A stretch of 64,000 bases of DNA from Pseudovibrio sp. Alg231-02 (GTDB lineage: Bacteria; Pseudomonadota; Alphaproteobacteria; Rhizobiales; Stappiaceae): contig NZ_FREX01000001.1 of assembly GCF_900143565.1 (NCBI RefSeq), positions 635,068 to 699,067 of the forward strand, in the 5' to 3' direction. Of this stretch, positions 53,146-61,489 are shown one piece after another. Each line of letters begins with the position of its first letter. Position 1 is the stretch's first letter. The notes beneath the pieces were generated by a model that had not been told where the DNA came from, searched no databases, and was given only the letters and a program-made list of their open reading frames with translations. Both the position numbers and the translations under genes were made by a program.

Positions 53146-53147
53146 GA

Positions 53148-54035
53148 TTACCCCACCAGCTTTTCGCCGTTGTTGGCGGCAGATTGGCTTTCAGGTCCGG
53201 CAAGGATGAAGTCGTTGCCCGGCATATGAGGAAAGCCCCGGAAGTTCTCGGTGTTCTGGAACTTAGTCTGGCAGCTGCTCCAGCTTTTATCGCAGCCTGC
53301 GGAAACGGACGCGAATAACGGATAAGTTTGCTCCAGTAACAAGGGTGCCCAGAGCGTGAGTTTGTGCTTGCCTTGCTCAATGAGGTGACTGGCTATGCGC
53401 AAGGGTTGATTGGCGTAGGGGCCGGATTGAAAGATGAGCTTGCCGAAGGACCACCAGTCTGTGCCGATATCGGTGTTGCCCTCGATGACCAACCGATTGC
53501 CGCCTTCTTTGCCTGTGATACTCACCTGTCTTGTGTAGGCAGCAGCGTCCAGATTGATCCCGCAGTTAGGATCTCCCAGATCAGCATGACATTGGTGGGA
53601 GAGTTGCCTGCCTTTTGGCTCAGAGAGTTTGGTGGCCAATGAGCGAAACTCGGTGCGGAACACATCGGCATTTCTTGTGATTTCACCAAGGGAGCCGCGC
53701 CGGAGCAACTCGTGCTCCTCCGGCTTTTGCCAGTTGACCAGATAGACCTCAACTTCGGCATTGTCCCAAAGGCCCGCACTCAACTCCTTCTCGCTTAAGC
53801 TGTCGGAAGAGAGGACGCCCAGCGCTTCTTCCTGTCCGGCCTGAAAGTCAGATTGAGCCATGGCCTGAGTGCCATCCAATCCGATGCCGGGTTCATAGGT
53901 TTTACCGAGCAGTGAGATTGGGTGATCGTGGGTGGTGAAACCGAGGCTGAGACCGGATGGAGCGGTTAAGCGCCAGCAGTAGGCCACGGTTGTGCCCTCA
54001 CCGGTCAGGTGTTCTTTCAAAGCAGCATTGAACAT
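53148..54035 (-). CDS. GTA g13: baseplate hub (DUF2163/phage_BR0599)
   Basis: 295 residues from ATG 54035 (MFNAALKEHLTGEGTT); the longer frame to 54143 overlaps g12 and is not supported. C-terminal AGCDKSWSSCQTKF and ENFRGFPHMPGNDF are the family signature. Four cysteines (QCHADLGDPNCG and GCDKSWSSC) are arranged as in the RcGTA hub, where a metal or Fe-S centre has been described as far as I recall. Links distal tail to tail tip. Confidence 0.92.
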   Translation of the reverse strand: MFNAALKEHLTGEGTTVAYCWRLTAPSGLSLGFTTHDHPISLLGKTYEPGIGLDGTQAMAQSDFQAGQEEALGVLSSDSLSEKELSAGLWDNAEVEVYLVNWQKPEEHELLRRGSLGEITRNADVFRTEFRSLATKLSEPKGRQLSHQCHADLGDPNCGINLDAAAYTRQVSITGKEGGNRLVIEGNTDIGTDWWSFGKLIFQSGPYANQPLRIASHLIEQGKHKLTLWAPLLLEQTYPLFASVSAGCDKSWSSCQTKFQNTENFRGFPHMPGNDFILAGPESQSAANNGEKLVG

Positions 54036-54057
54036 GGGTTTGCTCGCAGAGTTGGTT

Positions 54058-54702
54058 TCAGATGAGAAGTTCGACGAGTGGGATGGACGGCACCTGCCCT
54101 GCCTCAAAGTGCAGGAGGTTGATTTCCAGCTGGTCGTTTTCAAAGCGCGTGGGCGTATCGAACAGGAAGCCCGCCGTGATCACCTGATCGTTTGAGGGAA
54201 TGTGACCGGCCTGAAATTCAAGATTGCCTGTCAGAGGATTAAGAAGCACATCACTGCCGACGGTTTTCAATTGACCGGCGACCGCAACCGAGACAGTTCC
54301 TGCCACTGGTTTCGTGATTTTGCGATGCCAGGCAACGCTTGCCGTTCCCACTTGCTTGATGAGCTGGAACGTCTTTGTTGTCCCGTCGCCAGTTCCGATC
54401 GTCACATCGGTTGCAGATGGAGTTGCATCAAAGGTGCAGGATTTATGATCCATGGGGTCACGAAACCGGAATCCGCAGAGGCGACCACCCACTTTTTCGA
54501 AAAATGAGAGCACCCGCTGCAGGTCTGCCGCGCTGCGCAATCCGGTCCCCACATCAAAATGCCGTCGCGTTCCCTTCCAGATGGCGTTTCGGGATTCTGC
54601 GCCATTGAGTAACCTTGTGACCTGACTGCGTTTTTCTACTCTGACAGAAGCCCCTAGGGAAATTCCAAGTGGGAATGATTCATCAACAAAACATGGTTGC
54701 AT
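54058..54702 (-). CDS. GTA g12: distal tail protein (DUF2460)
   Basis: 214 residues from ATG 54702, with a strong AGGAGGGTGAA upstream that decides against the longer frame to 54750. FPLGISLGASVRVEKRSQV and GFRFRDPMDHKS are DUF2460 hallmarks. Forms the ring between tail tube and hub. Its start is one base after the stop of a 70-codon ORF that fills the gap from g11. Confidence 0.92.
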   Translation of the reverse strand: MQPCFVDESFPLGISLGASVRVEKRSQVTRLLNGAESRNAIWKGTRRHFDVGTGLRSAADLQRVLSFFEKVGGRLCGFRFRDPMDHKSCTFDATPSATDVTIGTGDGTTKTFQLIKQVGTASVAWHRKITKPVAGTVSVAVAGQLKTVGSDVLLNPLTGNLEFQAGHIPSNDQVITAGFLFDTPTRFENDQLEINLLHFEAGQVPSIPLVELLI

Positions 54703-54703
54703 T

Positions 54704-54916
54704 TCACCCTCCTGTTTGACTTGGCTCAAGGCTGGGCGCCCGCGAAGCATCTAATAGGTTTGACATGGGAAAGTTATCTGCGTGATTTGCGTAGACCCGT
54801 TGTCGATGCTCCTCCCTCTTTGCAAAGCAACGGATTTTTCCAAAAAGTTTGCTACCACCGTCCGGTAGCAAAGCCACGTCGGTCCTTGAGTCCCTCCTCT
54901 TCAATGCCGACGTCAT
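54704..54916 (-). CDS. Possible small gene between GTA g11 and g12
   Basis: 70 codons from ATG 54916, which shares bases with the g11 stop (ATGA), to a stop one base before the g12 ATG, so the frame tiles the gap exactly. The peptide (MTSALKRRDSRTDVALLPDG and on) is basic, soluble and unlike any GTA protein I know; the canonical order has nothing here. It contains a terminator-like hairpin. An open frame of this size can arise by chance, so coding status is uncertain. Confidence 0.35.
   Translation of the reverse strand: MTSALKRRDSRTDVALLPDGGSKLFGKIRCFAKREEHRQRVYANHADNFPMSNLLDASRAPSLEPSQTGG
54841..54872 (-). terminator. Terminator-like hairpin inside the GTA cluster (g11/g12)
   Basis: On the minus strand TTTGCTACC pairs perfectly with GGTAGCAAA (9 bases, 7-base loop; positions 54864-54872 and 54848-54856), and CTTTTTGG follows. 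It has the form of an intrinsic terminator in the middle of an otherwise tightly packed operon, downstream of the tape measure and upstream of the baseplate genes. It may attenuate distal expression. Confidence 0.6.
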
Positions 54917-55458
54917 AGCCCGCGTCGCCCCCGTCCGGTGGCGCGGGCCATTATCATCGCAATCTGCCCCTGAGATCTTTCAAAGCTGCGCACATCCTGT
55001 GTCGCCACATTTATTGTGACGTTGGGCTGCGTGTTGCCCGCATTCATGGCAACGCCCAGTCGACCATCGTTGCCGCGCTGCAAAGGCAGGATTGCCTCTG
55101 CCCCCGCCTCTCCCATCACCCCCAAGCCCGTGTTGCCTGCTGCGAACATCATCGGGCTGGAAACAACCCCGCCTTTTGCAAAGGGCGTCACGCCTGCCAC
55201 TTTGCCAATAGCTGATGAAATTCCGGCAGAAAGCAGGTTTTCAAGTGGCTTTAAGGCACTGTTGAGTGCAGAGCTGGACATGTTGAGCGCGACTTGTGAG
55301 AGGATCGATTGCAGGTCTTTGCCAGAGGTGACTGCGCTTTGCAGGCCTTTGCCAAGCTCTGAAGAGAACTCTTTGGCAAGGGTGTTGACCTCCTGCATGG
55401 TTGTTTCCAACTCACGCGCGTCTTCTACGTTCAGCGGTTCATTAAAACTATCGGTCAT
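54913..55458 (-). CDS. GTA g11: short tail tape measure protein
   Basis: 181 residues. Helical N-terminal half (ELETTMQEVNTLAKEFSSELGKGLQSAV), then a Gly/Ala-rich segment with FAKGGVVSSPMMFAAGNTGLGVMGEAGAEAILPL, the classic tape-measure C-terminal motif. Very short compared with phage tape measures, as expected for GTA particles with short tails. ATG at 55458 overlaps the previous stop (ATGA). Confidence 0.9.
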   Translation of the reverse strand: MTDSFNEPLNVEDARELETTMQEVNTLAKEFSSELGKGLQSAVTSGKDLQSILSQVALNMSSSALNSALKPLENLLSAGISSAIGKVAGVTPFAKGGVVSSPMMFAAGNTGLGVMGEAGAEAILPLQRGNDGRLGVAMNAGNTQPNVTINVATQDVRSFERSQGQIAMIMARATGRGRRGL

Positions 55459-55682
55459 GGTGTTTGTTGATCCTCTTTGTCTGGGAACTGGGCCAGCAGC
55501 CCTTCCAGTACACCTCGTGTGATCGTGCGGGCACTGCGGGTTCCCGGTGGAGTGAAAGCCATTTCCAGCTCAACCAGTGTTGATTGCCAGAAGGTGTACG
55601 GTGACCAGCCAAGCTCCCGGCAGGCTTTGTGCATCAGGTCATGCCAGGGCACAGCTTGGTTTTCAGATTGCCCGGGCTTCAC
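55455..55682 (-). CDS. GTA g10.1: tail assembly chaperone component (phage_TAC_6/DUF2376)
   Basis: 75 residues. ACRELGWSPYTFWQSTLVELE is the family signature (LGW-P-FW-T--E). GTG start at 55682 shares bases with the g10 TGA (GTGA), and its own stop overlaps g11. Thought to work with g10 in tape-measure/tube assembly, in place of the frameshifted G/GT pair of lambda-like phages; no slippery sequence was noted here. Confidence 0.85.
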   Translation of the reverse strand: MKPGQSENQAVPWHDLMHKACRELGWSPYTFWQSTLVELEMAFTPPGTRSARTITRGVLEGLLAQFPDKEDQQTP

Positions 55683-56029
55683 GATTGAGACTGCTGAGGT
55701 GGAGAGAACGTGGCGACCAGGAGTTCCCCTGCCAGCTTGGCAAGGGCTGCAACGCCGCCTTCATGGGAGAGTTCTGCGACCTCTTCGTTCTCAATGACAA
55801 GTCCACCCCCGCGAAGGCCTGCACCGAGCACTTTGATGATGTCGGCAGCACTCAGCTTCCCAGAGGAAAACCGCTCTGTCAGCTGCTGTAATGTGCTGCA
55901 GCTGAGCGCGTCTTCCAGCTCTGCCAGAGCCCCGAGTGTGAGCACAAGAATGTGCTTTTGACCGCCAAGGTCTGCGAGGACTTCACCGCGCCTGCGATTA
56001 ACGCCTCTGCCATAGGTTTTAGGTGGCAT
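55679..56029 (-). CDS. GTA g10: tail assembly protein (GTA TAC-like)
   Basis: 116 residues. NRRRGEVLADLGGQKHILVLTLGALAELEDAL is the typical N-terminus (GTA_TAC/Phage_TAC_11 family), followed by a helical segment with LSAADIIKVLGAGLRGGG. ATG 56029 with GAGGAGTACAGG upstream. Overlaps g10.1 by four bases. Confidence 0.88.
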   Translation of the reverse strand: MPPKTYGRGVNRRRGEVLADLGGQKHILVLTLGALAELEDALSCSTLQQLTERFSSGKLSAADIIKVLGAGLRGGGLVIENEEVAELSHEGGVAALAKLAGELLVATFSPPQQSQS

Positions 56030-56039
56030 CCTGTACTCC

Positions 56040-56456
56040 TCAGGTTAGCGGGGTAAACGTGAGAGCACCGGCGGATTCCAGCGAGATCTCGAAGGTGACT
56101 TCAGATCGGTAGTCGCCGGAGTATTCCAATGCGGACAAGTGGAACGGGCCTTCCAGTGTTCCAAAACCGGGCAGGATAATCTGCCATGTACGCAGCTCTC
56201 CAGCAAAGAAGGCTGTGCGGACTTTTTCTGCGGAGGCTTTGTCGCGAAACAGACCACTGCCAGAGAGCGAGGCGTGGCGTGTGGAAGCTCCTGCTAGCAG
56301 CTCGCGCCAACGGCCTGTGCTTTCGGCATCGGTGATATCAATGGGCGTGGCGTTGAGGGCGAGGCGTCTTGAGCGCAGGCCTGCCACGCTTTCGAAGGTG
56401 CCGTCTCCTACTGTATCCACTTTCAACAGCAGGTCTTTTCCGGCCTGAGCGACCAT
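56040..56456 (-). CDS. GTA g9: major tail tube protein
   Basis: 138 residues from ATG 56456 (MVAQAGKDLLLKVD), with GAGAGGAAAACAG upstream; the ATG at 56471 adds only RGKQ and lacks that spacing. TP901-1-type tail tube protein: VAGLRSRRLALNATPIDITDAES and FEISLESAGALTFT are characteristic. Polymerises into the tail tube. Confidence 0.93.
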   Translation of the reverse strand: MVAQAGKDLLLKVDTVGDGTFESVAGLRSRRLALNATPIDITDAESTGRWRELLAGASTRHASLSGSGLFRDKASAEKVRTAFFAGELRTWQIILPGFGTLEGPFHLSALEYSGDYRSEVTFEISLESAGALTFTPLT

Positions 56457-56480
56457 CTGTTTTCCTCTCAAAGGTTGGTG

Positions 56481-56888
56481 TTAAGCAGTCTTTTGCAGCA
56501 GGACGGAGAATTTGATGCGTCCGTACCATGTGCGGCCATCGCCCAGACGGCGGCAGCTGGTTTCGGTCAAGGTCAGGCCTGACGTTTCAAGTCCGGCAGG
56601 TGGCGTGACACCCGTCTCCAGCAGTTCGTTGAAGATCTGGAGGACCTCCTGGGTTTGAGCCCGGTCCGCATGGCGCGAGTAGATGCCTATGGAGCCTGTG
56701 AGCCTGCCACCGTCGTCCAGATGACCTGTCAGCAATTGTGTGGTGACAGCCTCCAGCGTTGCATAGGGCAAGGCTGCTCCCCTTGGCACGCCGTCAAACA
56801 CCCGCATTGGATCTCCCAGATAAGGTTTTAGCGATGCCTTGGCGTGGATTGCCTGAAACAGGGCTTTGCGGAACTCAAGCTCCCCCAT
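56481..56888 (-). CDS. GTA g8: tail terminator (DUF3168)
   Basis: 135 residues from ATG 56888 (GGAGGGCG six bases before). AIHAKASLKPYLGDPMRVFDGVP followed by ALPYATLE is the DUF3168 N-terminus. Caps the head-proximal end of the tail tube. Its start overlaps the g7 end by 14 bases. Confidence 0.9.
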   Translation of the reverse strand: MGELEFRKALFQAIHAKASLKPYLGDPMRVFDGVPRGAALPYATLEAVTTQLLTGHLDDGGRLTGSIGIYSRHADRAQTQEVLQIFNELLETGVTPPAGLETSGLTLTETSCRRLGDGRTWYGRIKFSVLLQKTA

Positions 56889-57213
56889 CATCGCCCTCCT
56901 CTTGCTCACAAAGGATTTGCATGAAGGGCGCCTGCTCTGAGTGCGGGAGAACTGCTTTTACCCTGAGGCTCTGTCCACCCCGCTCCACCCGCCAGCCCTC
57001 TGCCACATCTGTGCGGCGGCGAAGGGTGAGCGTGAGCGGGTAAGTGCTGGCAATGCGGCCTGCCGCAGTGCTCTGTGAGCCAGTGGATGCCTCTACCAGC
57101 CCCCAGACCATGGCGATTTGCTGGTAACTCCTTGTGACAGAGCCATCCGTGCCATTGGTGATCTCTGGTCTGAGTAACAGCAGGGGTTCGTTGAGTGTGC
57201 CTGCTGCTCTCAT
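56875..57213 (-). CDS. GTA g7: head-tail stopper/joining protein
   Basis: 112 residues. Phage head-tail joining family: RPEITNGTDGSVTRSYQQIA, VWGLVEASTGSQ, and LTLRRRTDVAEGWRVE match the SPP1 gp16-like barrel. ATG at 57213 overlaps the g6 stop (ATGA). Closes the portal after packaging. Confidence 0.9.
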   Translation of the reverse strand: MRAAGTLNEPLLLLRPEITNGTDGSVTRSYQQIAMVWGLVEASTGSQSTAAGRIASTYPLTLTLRRRTDVAEGWRVERGGQSLRVKAVLPHSEQAPFMQILCEQEEGDDGGA

Positions 57214-57782
57214 ATCCTGAGCACCTTGTAAGGCGAGAGTGCTGCCTCGAAGCCGTGGGGCATGAGGCCTGTGAGGCGGTCTTCTTCCAGCATGGAACGG
57301 CGCTCGTACCAGAAGCCGACCAGCATCAGAATCGCGGTTTGCAGACCTGCGGGAACCGAGGTTGCCGCTGAGCCATAGCCAGCTTTGAAGTCAACCTCGA
57401 TGCCGTTGAGGTCTCGCAATGGCCCAACCGCGCCTGCCTTGAAGCGCAGGCGGGCGGGATTTCCGGCCAAATCCACCTGATAGTTCGACGCCGGCACCAG
57501 ATGTTGGTTGCCTTCCCTGTCATAGGTGTAGACCTGCAGGACTTGGGCGACCGGTGCGACAGGCAGGCGGATCAGGCGGTCTGGCGACAGATCATCCAGA
57601 AGAAGTCGCCATTCCTGTTCTATAAGAGCCCGCCGTGTGAGGGTCTCCACCTGTTCCCGCGCAGCTTTGATCAGACGCTCGATCAGATCATCCTCGTGGG
57701 TGTGGGAGACCCTGAGCTGCGCATGCGCCTGGGCGAGCGAAACCGGCTCCAGAGCCGGTGGCACTGTGAGTATAGCCGTCAC
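57210..57782 (-). CDS. GTA g6: head-tail adaptor/connector
   Basis: 190 residues. LAQAHAQLRVSHTHEDDLIERLIKAAREQVETLTRRALI is the gp6-like connector N-terminus with its helical bundle (quoted in part by position 17-55). PAGLQTAILMLVGFWYERRS is the C-terminal helix. GTG start at 57782 with GAGGAGGAGCC upstream. Binds below the portal. Confidence 0.91.
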   Translation of the reverse strand: MTAILTVPPALEPVSLAQAHAQLRVSHTHEDDLIERLIKAAREQVETLTRRALIEQEWRLLLDDLSPDRLIRLPVAPVAQVLQVYTYDREGNQHLVPASNYQVDLAGNPARLRFKAGAVGPLRDLNGIEVDFKAGYGSAATSVPAGLQTAILMLVGFWYERRSMLEEDRLTGLMPHGFEAALSPYKVLRI

Positions 57783-57814
57783 GGCGGCTCCTCCTCGATT
57801 GTTGATGAAGATGA

Positions 57815-59146
57815 TTAGGCGCTGAAGTTCAGCAGTTTGTAGGCATCGAAATCCATGATGCCGCCGCCGACGCGTTTGGTGATGTAAAACAGCACGTTTG
57901 GTTTGCTGGTGTACGGGTCACGCAGAACAGAGATGCCGACACGGTCCACCACCATGTAGCCACGGTGGAAGTCACCAAACGCGATGGCGTATGGATCAGA
58001 GCCAGCAGTCATGTCTGGCATGTGTTCAGCTTCCGTGACCGGGAAGCCCATGAGGCTTGGGTCTGCGCCTACAGCTGCGGGTGGTTGCCAGATGTAGTTG
58101 CCCTGCCCGTCCTTCAGCTTGCGGATGGCAGCTTGCGTTCTGCGATTGAAGAGGAAGCGGGCGTTGCGGCGGATGGCGGTTTTGACGCCGTAAATCAGCG
58201 AGATCAGCAGATCGCTTCCGTTGGAAGAGGGAAACGCCCCTGCCTGTCCTGTCTTGATGGACCCGATGGAGAGGCCTGTATCATTCAGCGTGCCGTGAAT
58301 TGTGCCTTTGAGCAGCCCTTGTGGCTGACTGGTGCCGTTGCCATTGAGGAAGGCAGCGGATTCCTTTTCTGCAAAGACGGTTTCCACCTCTTCCGCCAGA
58401 ATTTCCCCGATGTTGACCGCTGCGTCGTCCAGCAGAGTTTGGGTGACGGCTGGCAAAGCAGAAAGCTCGAAGATCTTCACCTCCCGCATCTCAAATTTCA
58501 TTGCGTTTGTGGGCGTGCTGCGGGCATCGGTTTCGCCTTCCCAATCCGCATCCGGGTTCACCGTTACGACAGGACGGCGGTAGGATGCGCCTGAGATCTT
58601 GCGGTTGGACGCGATGGAGCGGATGGGGGACAGGGCTGTGATGCGGCGTAGGATGTCCGTTTCCAGCTGCTCCGGCACCAGATACCCACCATCGCCAGCA
58701 GTGCCGGAGGACATGGCCTTTTGCTCCAGCGTTTTAAGGCGGGTCTCCTGCCCGTCACGCATGTAGGTCTCAAACGCAGATTTGTGCTCTACCTCAGCTG
58801 ATGGGCCGCCGGTGGTTTCTGGCGTAGAGCGCGGCAAGCGCTGGGATTTGAGTTGAAGCTCATTCAGGTGGCGCAGCTGACCGTCTATAATCTCGTCCAG
58901 ACGGGCGAGTTTTTCGTCCAAAAGCACATCCGATCCGGATTTTTGCTCCAGCTCAGCCAGACGCATGTCGTTGGTCTGGGTGTACTCAGAATAAGCGTGG
59001 TTCAGCTGGTTAAAGCTGCCAGAGGCCTCCATTCCTGACACAAACTGCCCTGTTGCCGGGCCAGAAAGTGCGGGATGAGCTGATTTTCCTGCAGCTTCCC
59101 TTGCGAAGTCTTTGGTTTCTAATGCTGGATTACATGTATTTTTCAT
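57815..59146 (-). CDS. GTA g5: major capsid protein (HK97 fold)
   Basis: 443 residues from ATG 59146 with GAGGAAAA upstream. Residues about 1-140 are a helical delta/scaffold region (MRLAELEQKSGSD, LDEIIDGQLRHLNELQLKSQ) expected to be removed by the g4 protease. The capsid fold starts near GTAGDGGYLVPEQLETDI. FLNGNGTSQPQGLL, FLFNRRTQAAIRKLKDGQG and SLMGFPV are HK97-family landmarks. Confidence 0.95.
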   Translation of the reverse strand: MKNTCNPALETKDFAREAAGKSAHPALSGPATGQFVSGMEASGSFNQLNHAYSEYTQTNDMRLAELEQKSGSDVLLDEKLARLDEIIDGQLRHLNELQLKSQRLPRSTPETTGGPSAEVEHKSAFETYMRDGQETRLKTLEQKAMSSGTAGDGGYLVPEQLETDILRRITALSPIRSIASNRKISGASYRRPVVTVNPDADWEGETDARSTPTNAMKFEMREVKIFELSALPAVTQTLLDDAAVNIGEILAEEVETVFAEKESAAFLNGNGTSQPQGLLKGTIHGTLNDTGLSIGSIKTGQAGAFPSSNGSDLLISLIYGVKTAIRRNARFLFNRRTQAAIRKLKDGQGNYIWQPPAAVGADPSLMGFPVTEAEHMPDMTAGSDPYAIAFGDFHRGYMVVDRVGISVLRDPYTSKPNVLFYITKRVGGGIMDFDAYKLLNFSA

Positions 59147-59229
59147 AGGATTATTTTCCTCGTAAAGCATATAAAAAGACTGCGGCGCCGATTGGAACCA
59201 CAGATCGTACTTTCAAATAATCAGGAGCT

Positions 59230-59826
59230 TCAGGAGACCACAGTCAGCCGTGCTGATGGCAGCAACGGGAACGTGACCAGCGAGATTTCCCAGAGGTCTA
59301 CCGCCAGCACATCCCGCCTGCCGGTTTTGCTGTTGCGCTGGGCGCGGCGGGTTTTGAAGCCGATGGACAGTCCGTCCAGAATACCCGTTTGCACCATAGC
59401 GATGGCTTGCCGGCCCTGCGTGATGCCCGGATAGAGCAAGCCCTTTACAAAGAGGCCGATGCTGTCCTCCTGAATGTGCAGCCACTTGCCGATGGGGTGG
59501 GATGGATCGTGCTGCCAGAGCATTTTTACATCCGTGAGTTTTTGCTTTTGCAGCGTGTTTTGAAATGCACCTTTGCGCATCACGTCGCCGCCCTGATCGC
59601 TCAGTTCAAACCGGCTGGCGTAACCTTCAATTGCGATGGGGTGATCCGTGTTCAAATTGATTGCCTCCCTTAGCGAGCTTTCAATTGTTTTTTCTGCCGG
59701 AGTTTGCTCCCTCCGACTTTGCCGCGCGTCGTTCCACCAGAGCTCCGGCGAGGGCCTTGGTGAAGTTGGCGAAGGTCTGTGCAGGGGCTTCATTGCCGCG
59801 CTGCGTTGGCTGTTGTTTTTGCTCAA
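59230..59826 (-). CDS. GTA g4: prohead maturation protease (HK97 type)
   Basis: Up to 198 residues. GYASRFELSDQGGDVMRKGAF, KMLWQHDPSHPIGKW (active-site His), TGILDGLSIGFKT (Ser) and WEISLVTFPLLPSARL define the U35 protease family. The TTG at 59826 and an ATG at 59793 are both possible starts and neither has a good ribosome site; the first 50 residues are Pro-rich and low in conservation. Trims the capsid protein scaffold. Confidence 0.88.
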   Translation of the reverse strand: MSKNNSQRSAAMKPLHRPSPTSPRPSPELWWNDARQSRREQTPAEKTIESSLREAINLNTDHPIAIEGYASRFELSDQGGDVMRKGAFQNTLQKQKLTDVKMLWQHDPSHPIGKWLHIQEDSIGLFVKGLLYPGITQGRQAIAMVQTGILDGLSIGFKTRRAQRNSKTGRRDVLAVDLWEISLVTFPLLPSARLTVVS

Positions 59827-59911
59827 CCGGCACGGCTTGTGTTTTGTGTTTTTGGGTCAAGGCTTCACCTTCAACCTTTCAAATAATCTCAATAGTCTGA
59901 GTGTGCGATTT

Positions 59912-60100
59912 TCATGGATCCATGCGCAGCAGCTGGTTGAGTTTTTCCAGTTCACTCATGAACTCCTCGAACCTGCGATTGAACCGGATGACTTGCTTTA
60001 ATGCCCATAGGAGCAGTGATGTGGACGTGCCTGCCCAGGCGCCGAGCGCCACATGGGCAAGGTCTCCTTTTGCAGCGAGCGCTGCCAGTAACTCATTCAT
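59912..60100 (-). CDS. GTA g3.5: small membrane-associated protein
   Basis: 62 residues from ATG 60100, with GGAGGGCAAAG upstream and a start overlapping the portal stop. One hydrophobic segment (LGAWAGTSTSLLLWALKQVI, about 19-38), then a charged helical end (FNRRFEEFMSELEKLNQLL). A frame reaching to 60307 lies inside the portal gene and is not supported. Position matches the small gene between portal and protease in RcGTA; function unknown. Confidence 0.75.
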   Translation of the reverse strand: MNELLAALAAKGDLAHVALGAWAGTSTSLLLWALKQVIRFNRRFEEFMSELEKLNQLLRMDP

Positions 60101-61271
60101 CTTTGCCCTCCGCCCCATATCCAACGGCGATGCGTTTTTCATCGCGGGAGAGGAAGTCCGCTGCGGTGATGCGATCCCACAGTGCTTTGCGTTCCAGCGC
60201 CAGCGCTTCGACAGCATCAAGGTCCAGCTCCAGCGTGACCTGCTCATCGTAAGCAGCTGAGAGCCAATTGGAGAGCTCGGAGAGAACCCGCGCGGCGAGC
60301 GGCACAACCGTCAAACGCCAGAAGGCGCGGTTGGCTTCCTGATAGTTGGCGTAGGTGTTGTCTCCCGGAATACCGAGCAGCATAGGCGGCACGCCGAAGG
60401 CCAGTGCGATTTCGCGGGCGGCGACATTCTTCAGCTCAATGAAGTCCATATCCTTGGGCGACATGCCCATCTGTTTCCAGTCGAGCCCGCCTTCCAGCAG
60501 CATGGGGCGGCCAGCATTTTTCGCACCCTGATAGGAGCTTTCCAGCTCTTCTTTGAGGCGGTGGAACTGGTCGTCCGTCATGTTCATCGCATCGCCTGCA
60601 CCATAGACCAGCGCACCGGTTGGACAGGCGGCATTATCGAGCAGAGACTTGTTCCACTCTCCGGCGGCGTTATGAATGTCGAGGGCAATTTGCGCGGCTT
60701 CAATGGGGGCGAAGCCGTAGTGGTCGTTGAGCGGGTTGAAGAGCTTGATGTGCAGAACGGGTTGGACCTTGTCACCGGGGGCTTTGCGCAGTTCTACTTT
60801 GCGGCCTGCCACCTGATATTCATAGGCCTCCACCCAGCCGGCCTCATCCACCAGCACCTTCATACGGTCCGGGCGCAGGGCATGAAGCTCACGCGGTGCG
60901 CCCTCCAGCGAGACGGCCTCTACATAGGCATTGCCGGAGACCAGCAGGAAGCCGTAGACCTCCTCCAGAAATGAACGCCGTGTTTGCATGGGGGTGGGCT
61001 GGTTCAGAAGTTCCATCAGGGGATGGACTTCCAGCTCTTCATCGCCCACTTTCACAGTGAGGGACACGTTTGCGGCGGCTTCGGAGATGAGACGCACGCA
61101 TCTGTAGGCGATAGGATTTCGTAAATACCCTTGGTTTATAAGTGATTCATAGTTGCGCGGGGTCCAGACGGCCCCTTCACCAAATCGCATGAAGGCGACT
61201 GATTTTGCCCGTGATGCCTTTTGCTCAGTTACTGGTGAAAAAACTGAATCAAGAAGTCTGCGTAACCCCAT
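60093..61271 (-). CDS. GTA g3: portal protein
   Basis: 392 residues, HK97-type portal (phage_portal family). GYLRNPIAYRCVRLISEAAANV, SGNAYVEAV with LHALRPDRMKV, PLNDHYGFAPIEAA and FGVPPMLLGIPGDNTYANYQEANRAFW are family landmarks. Forms the dodecameric DNA gateway. ATG at 61271. Upstream, 61272-61489 is gene-free and holds repeats. Confidence 0.95.
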   Translation of the reverse strand: MGLRRLLDSVFSPVTEQKASRAKSVAFMRFGEGAVWTPRNYESLINQGYLRNPIAYRCVRLISEAAANVSLTVKVGDEELEVHPLMELLNQPTPMQTRRSFLEEVYGFLLVSGNAYVEAVSLEGAPRELHALRPDRMKVLVDEAGWVEAYEYQVAGRKVELRKAPGDKVQPVLHIKLFNPLNDHYGFAPIEAAQIALDIHNAAGEWNKSLLDNAACPTGALVYGAGDAMNMTDDQFHRLKEELESSYQGAKNAGRPMLLEGGLDWKQMGMSPKDMDFIELKNVAAREIALAFGVPPMLLGIPGDNTYANYQEANRAFWRLTVVPLAARVLSELSNWLSAAYDEQVTLELDLDAVEALALERKALWDRITAADFLSRDEKRIAVGYGAEGKDE

Positions 61272-61356
61272 GAGATCAGAGTCCTTTTCGCTCTAACTTA
61301 ATGTTTTGATTCAACTAATCAGGCGACCAAAACTGTATGTTTTTGTGCTAGCCTTG

Positions 61357-61429
61357 ATAAACAGCTTTAACTTTCTGCTTGCGCGTATCCTGATCGGAAA
61401 AACAGCTTTCACTTTCCGGCAATACACGC
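61357..61429. repeat. Two degenerate repeat copies in the terL-portal gap (copies C1, C2)
   Basis: AAACAGCTTTAACTTTC (61359-61375) and AAACAGCTTTCACTTTC (61400-61416) are direct repeats with one difference, 41 bases apart. The second lies inside a decayed hairpin: GCGTAT (61383-61388), GGAAA/TTTCC around the loop, and ATACACGC (61422-61429). Its outer arms and core match the intact palindrome upstream of g1, so it looks like an eroded copy. The rest of 61272-61489 shows no gene. Confidence 0.55.
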
Positions 61430-61489
61430 AGGACTAATCTTCACAAACAGATTCAAGTTTGCGAGCTAACCTCTGATAGAATTAGTGTT

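Noticed and set aside
60101-60307. Extended frame upstream of g3.5 inside the portal gene
   Set aside because: The good ribosome site and hydrophobic segment support the ATG at 60100; the extension is out-of-frame portal sequence.
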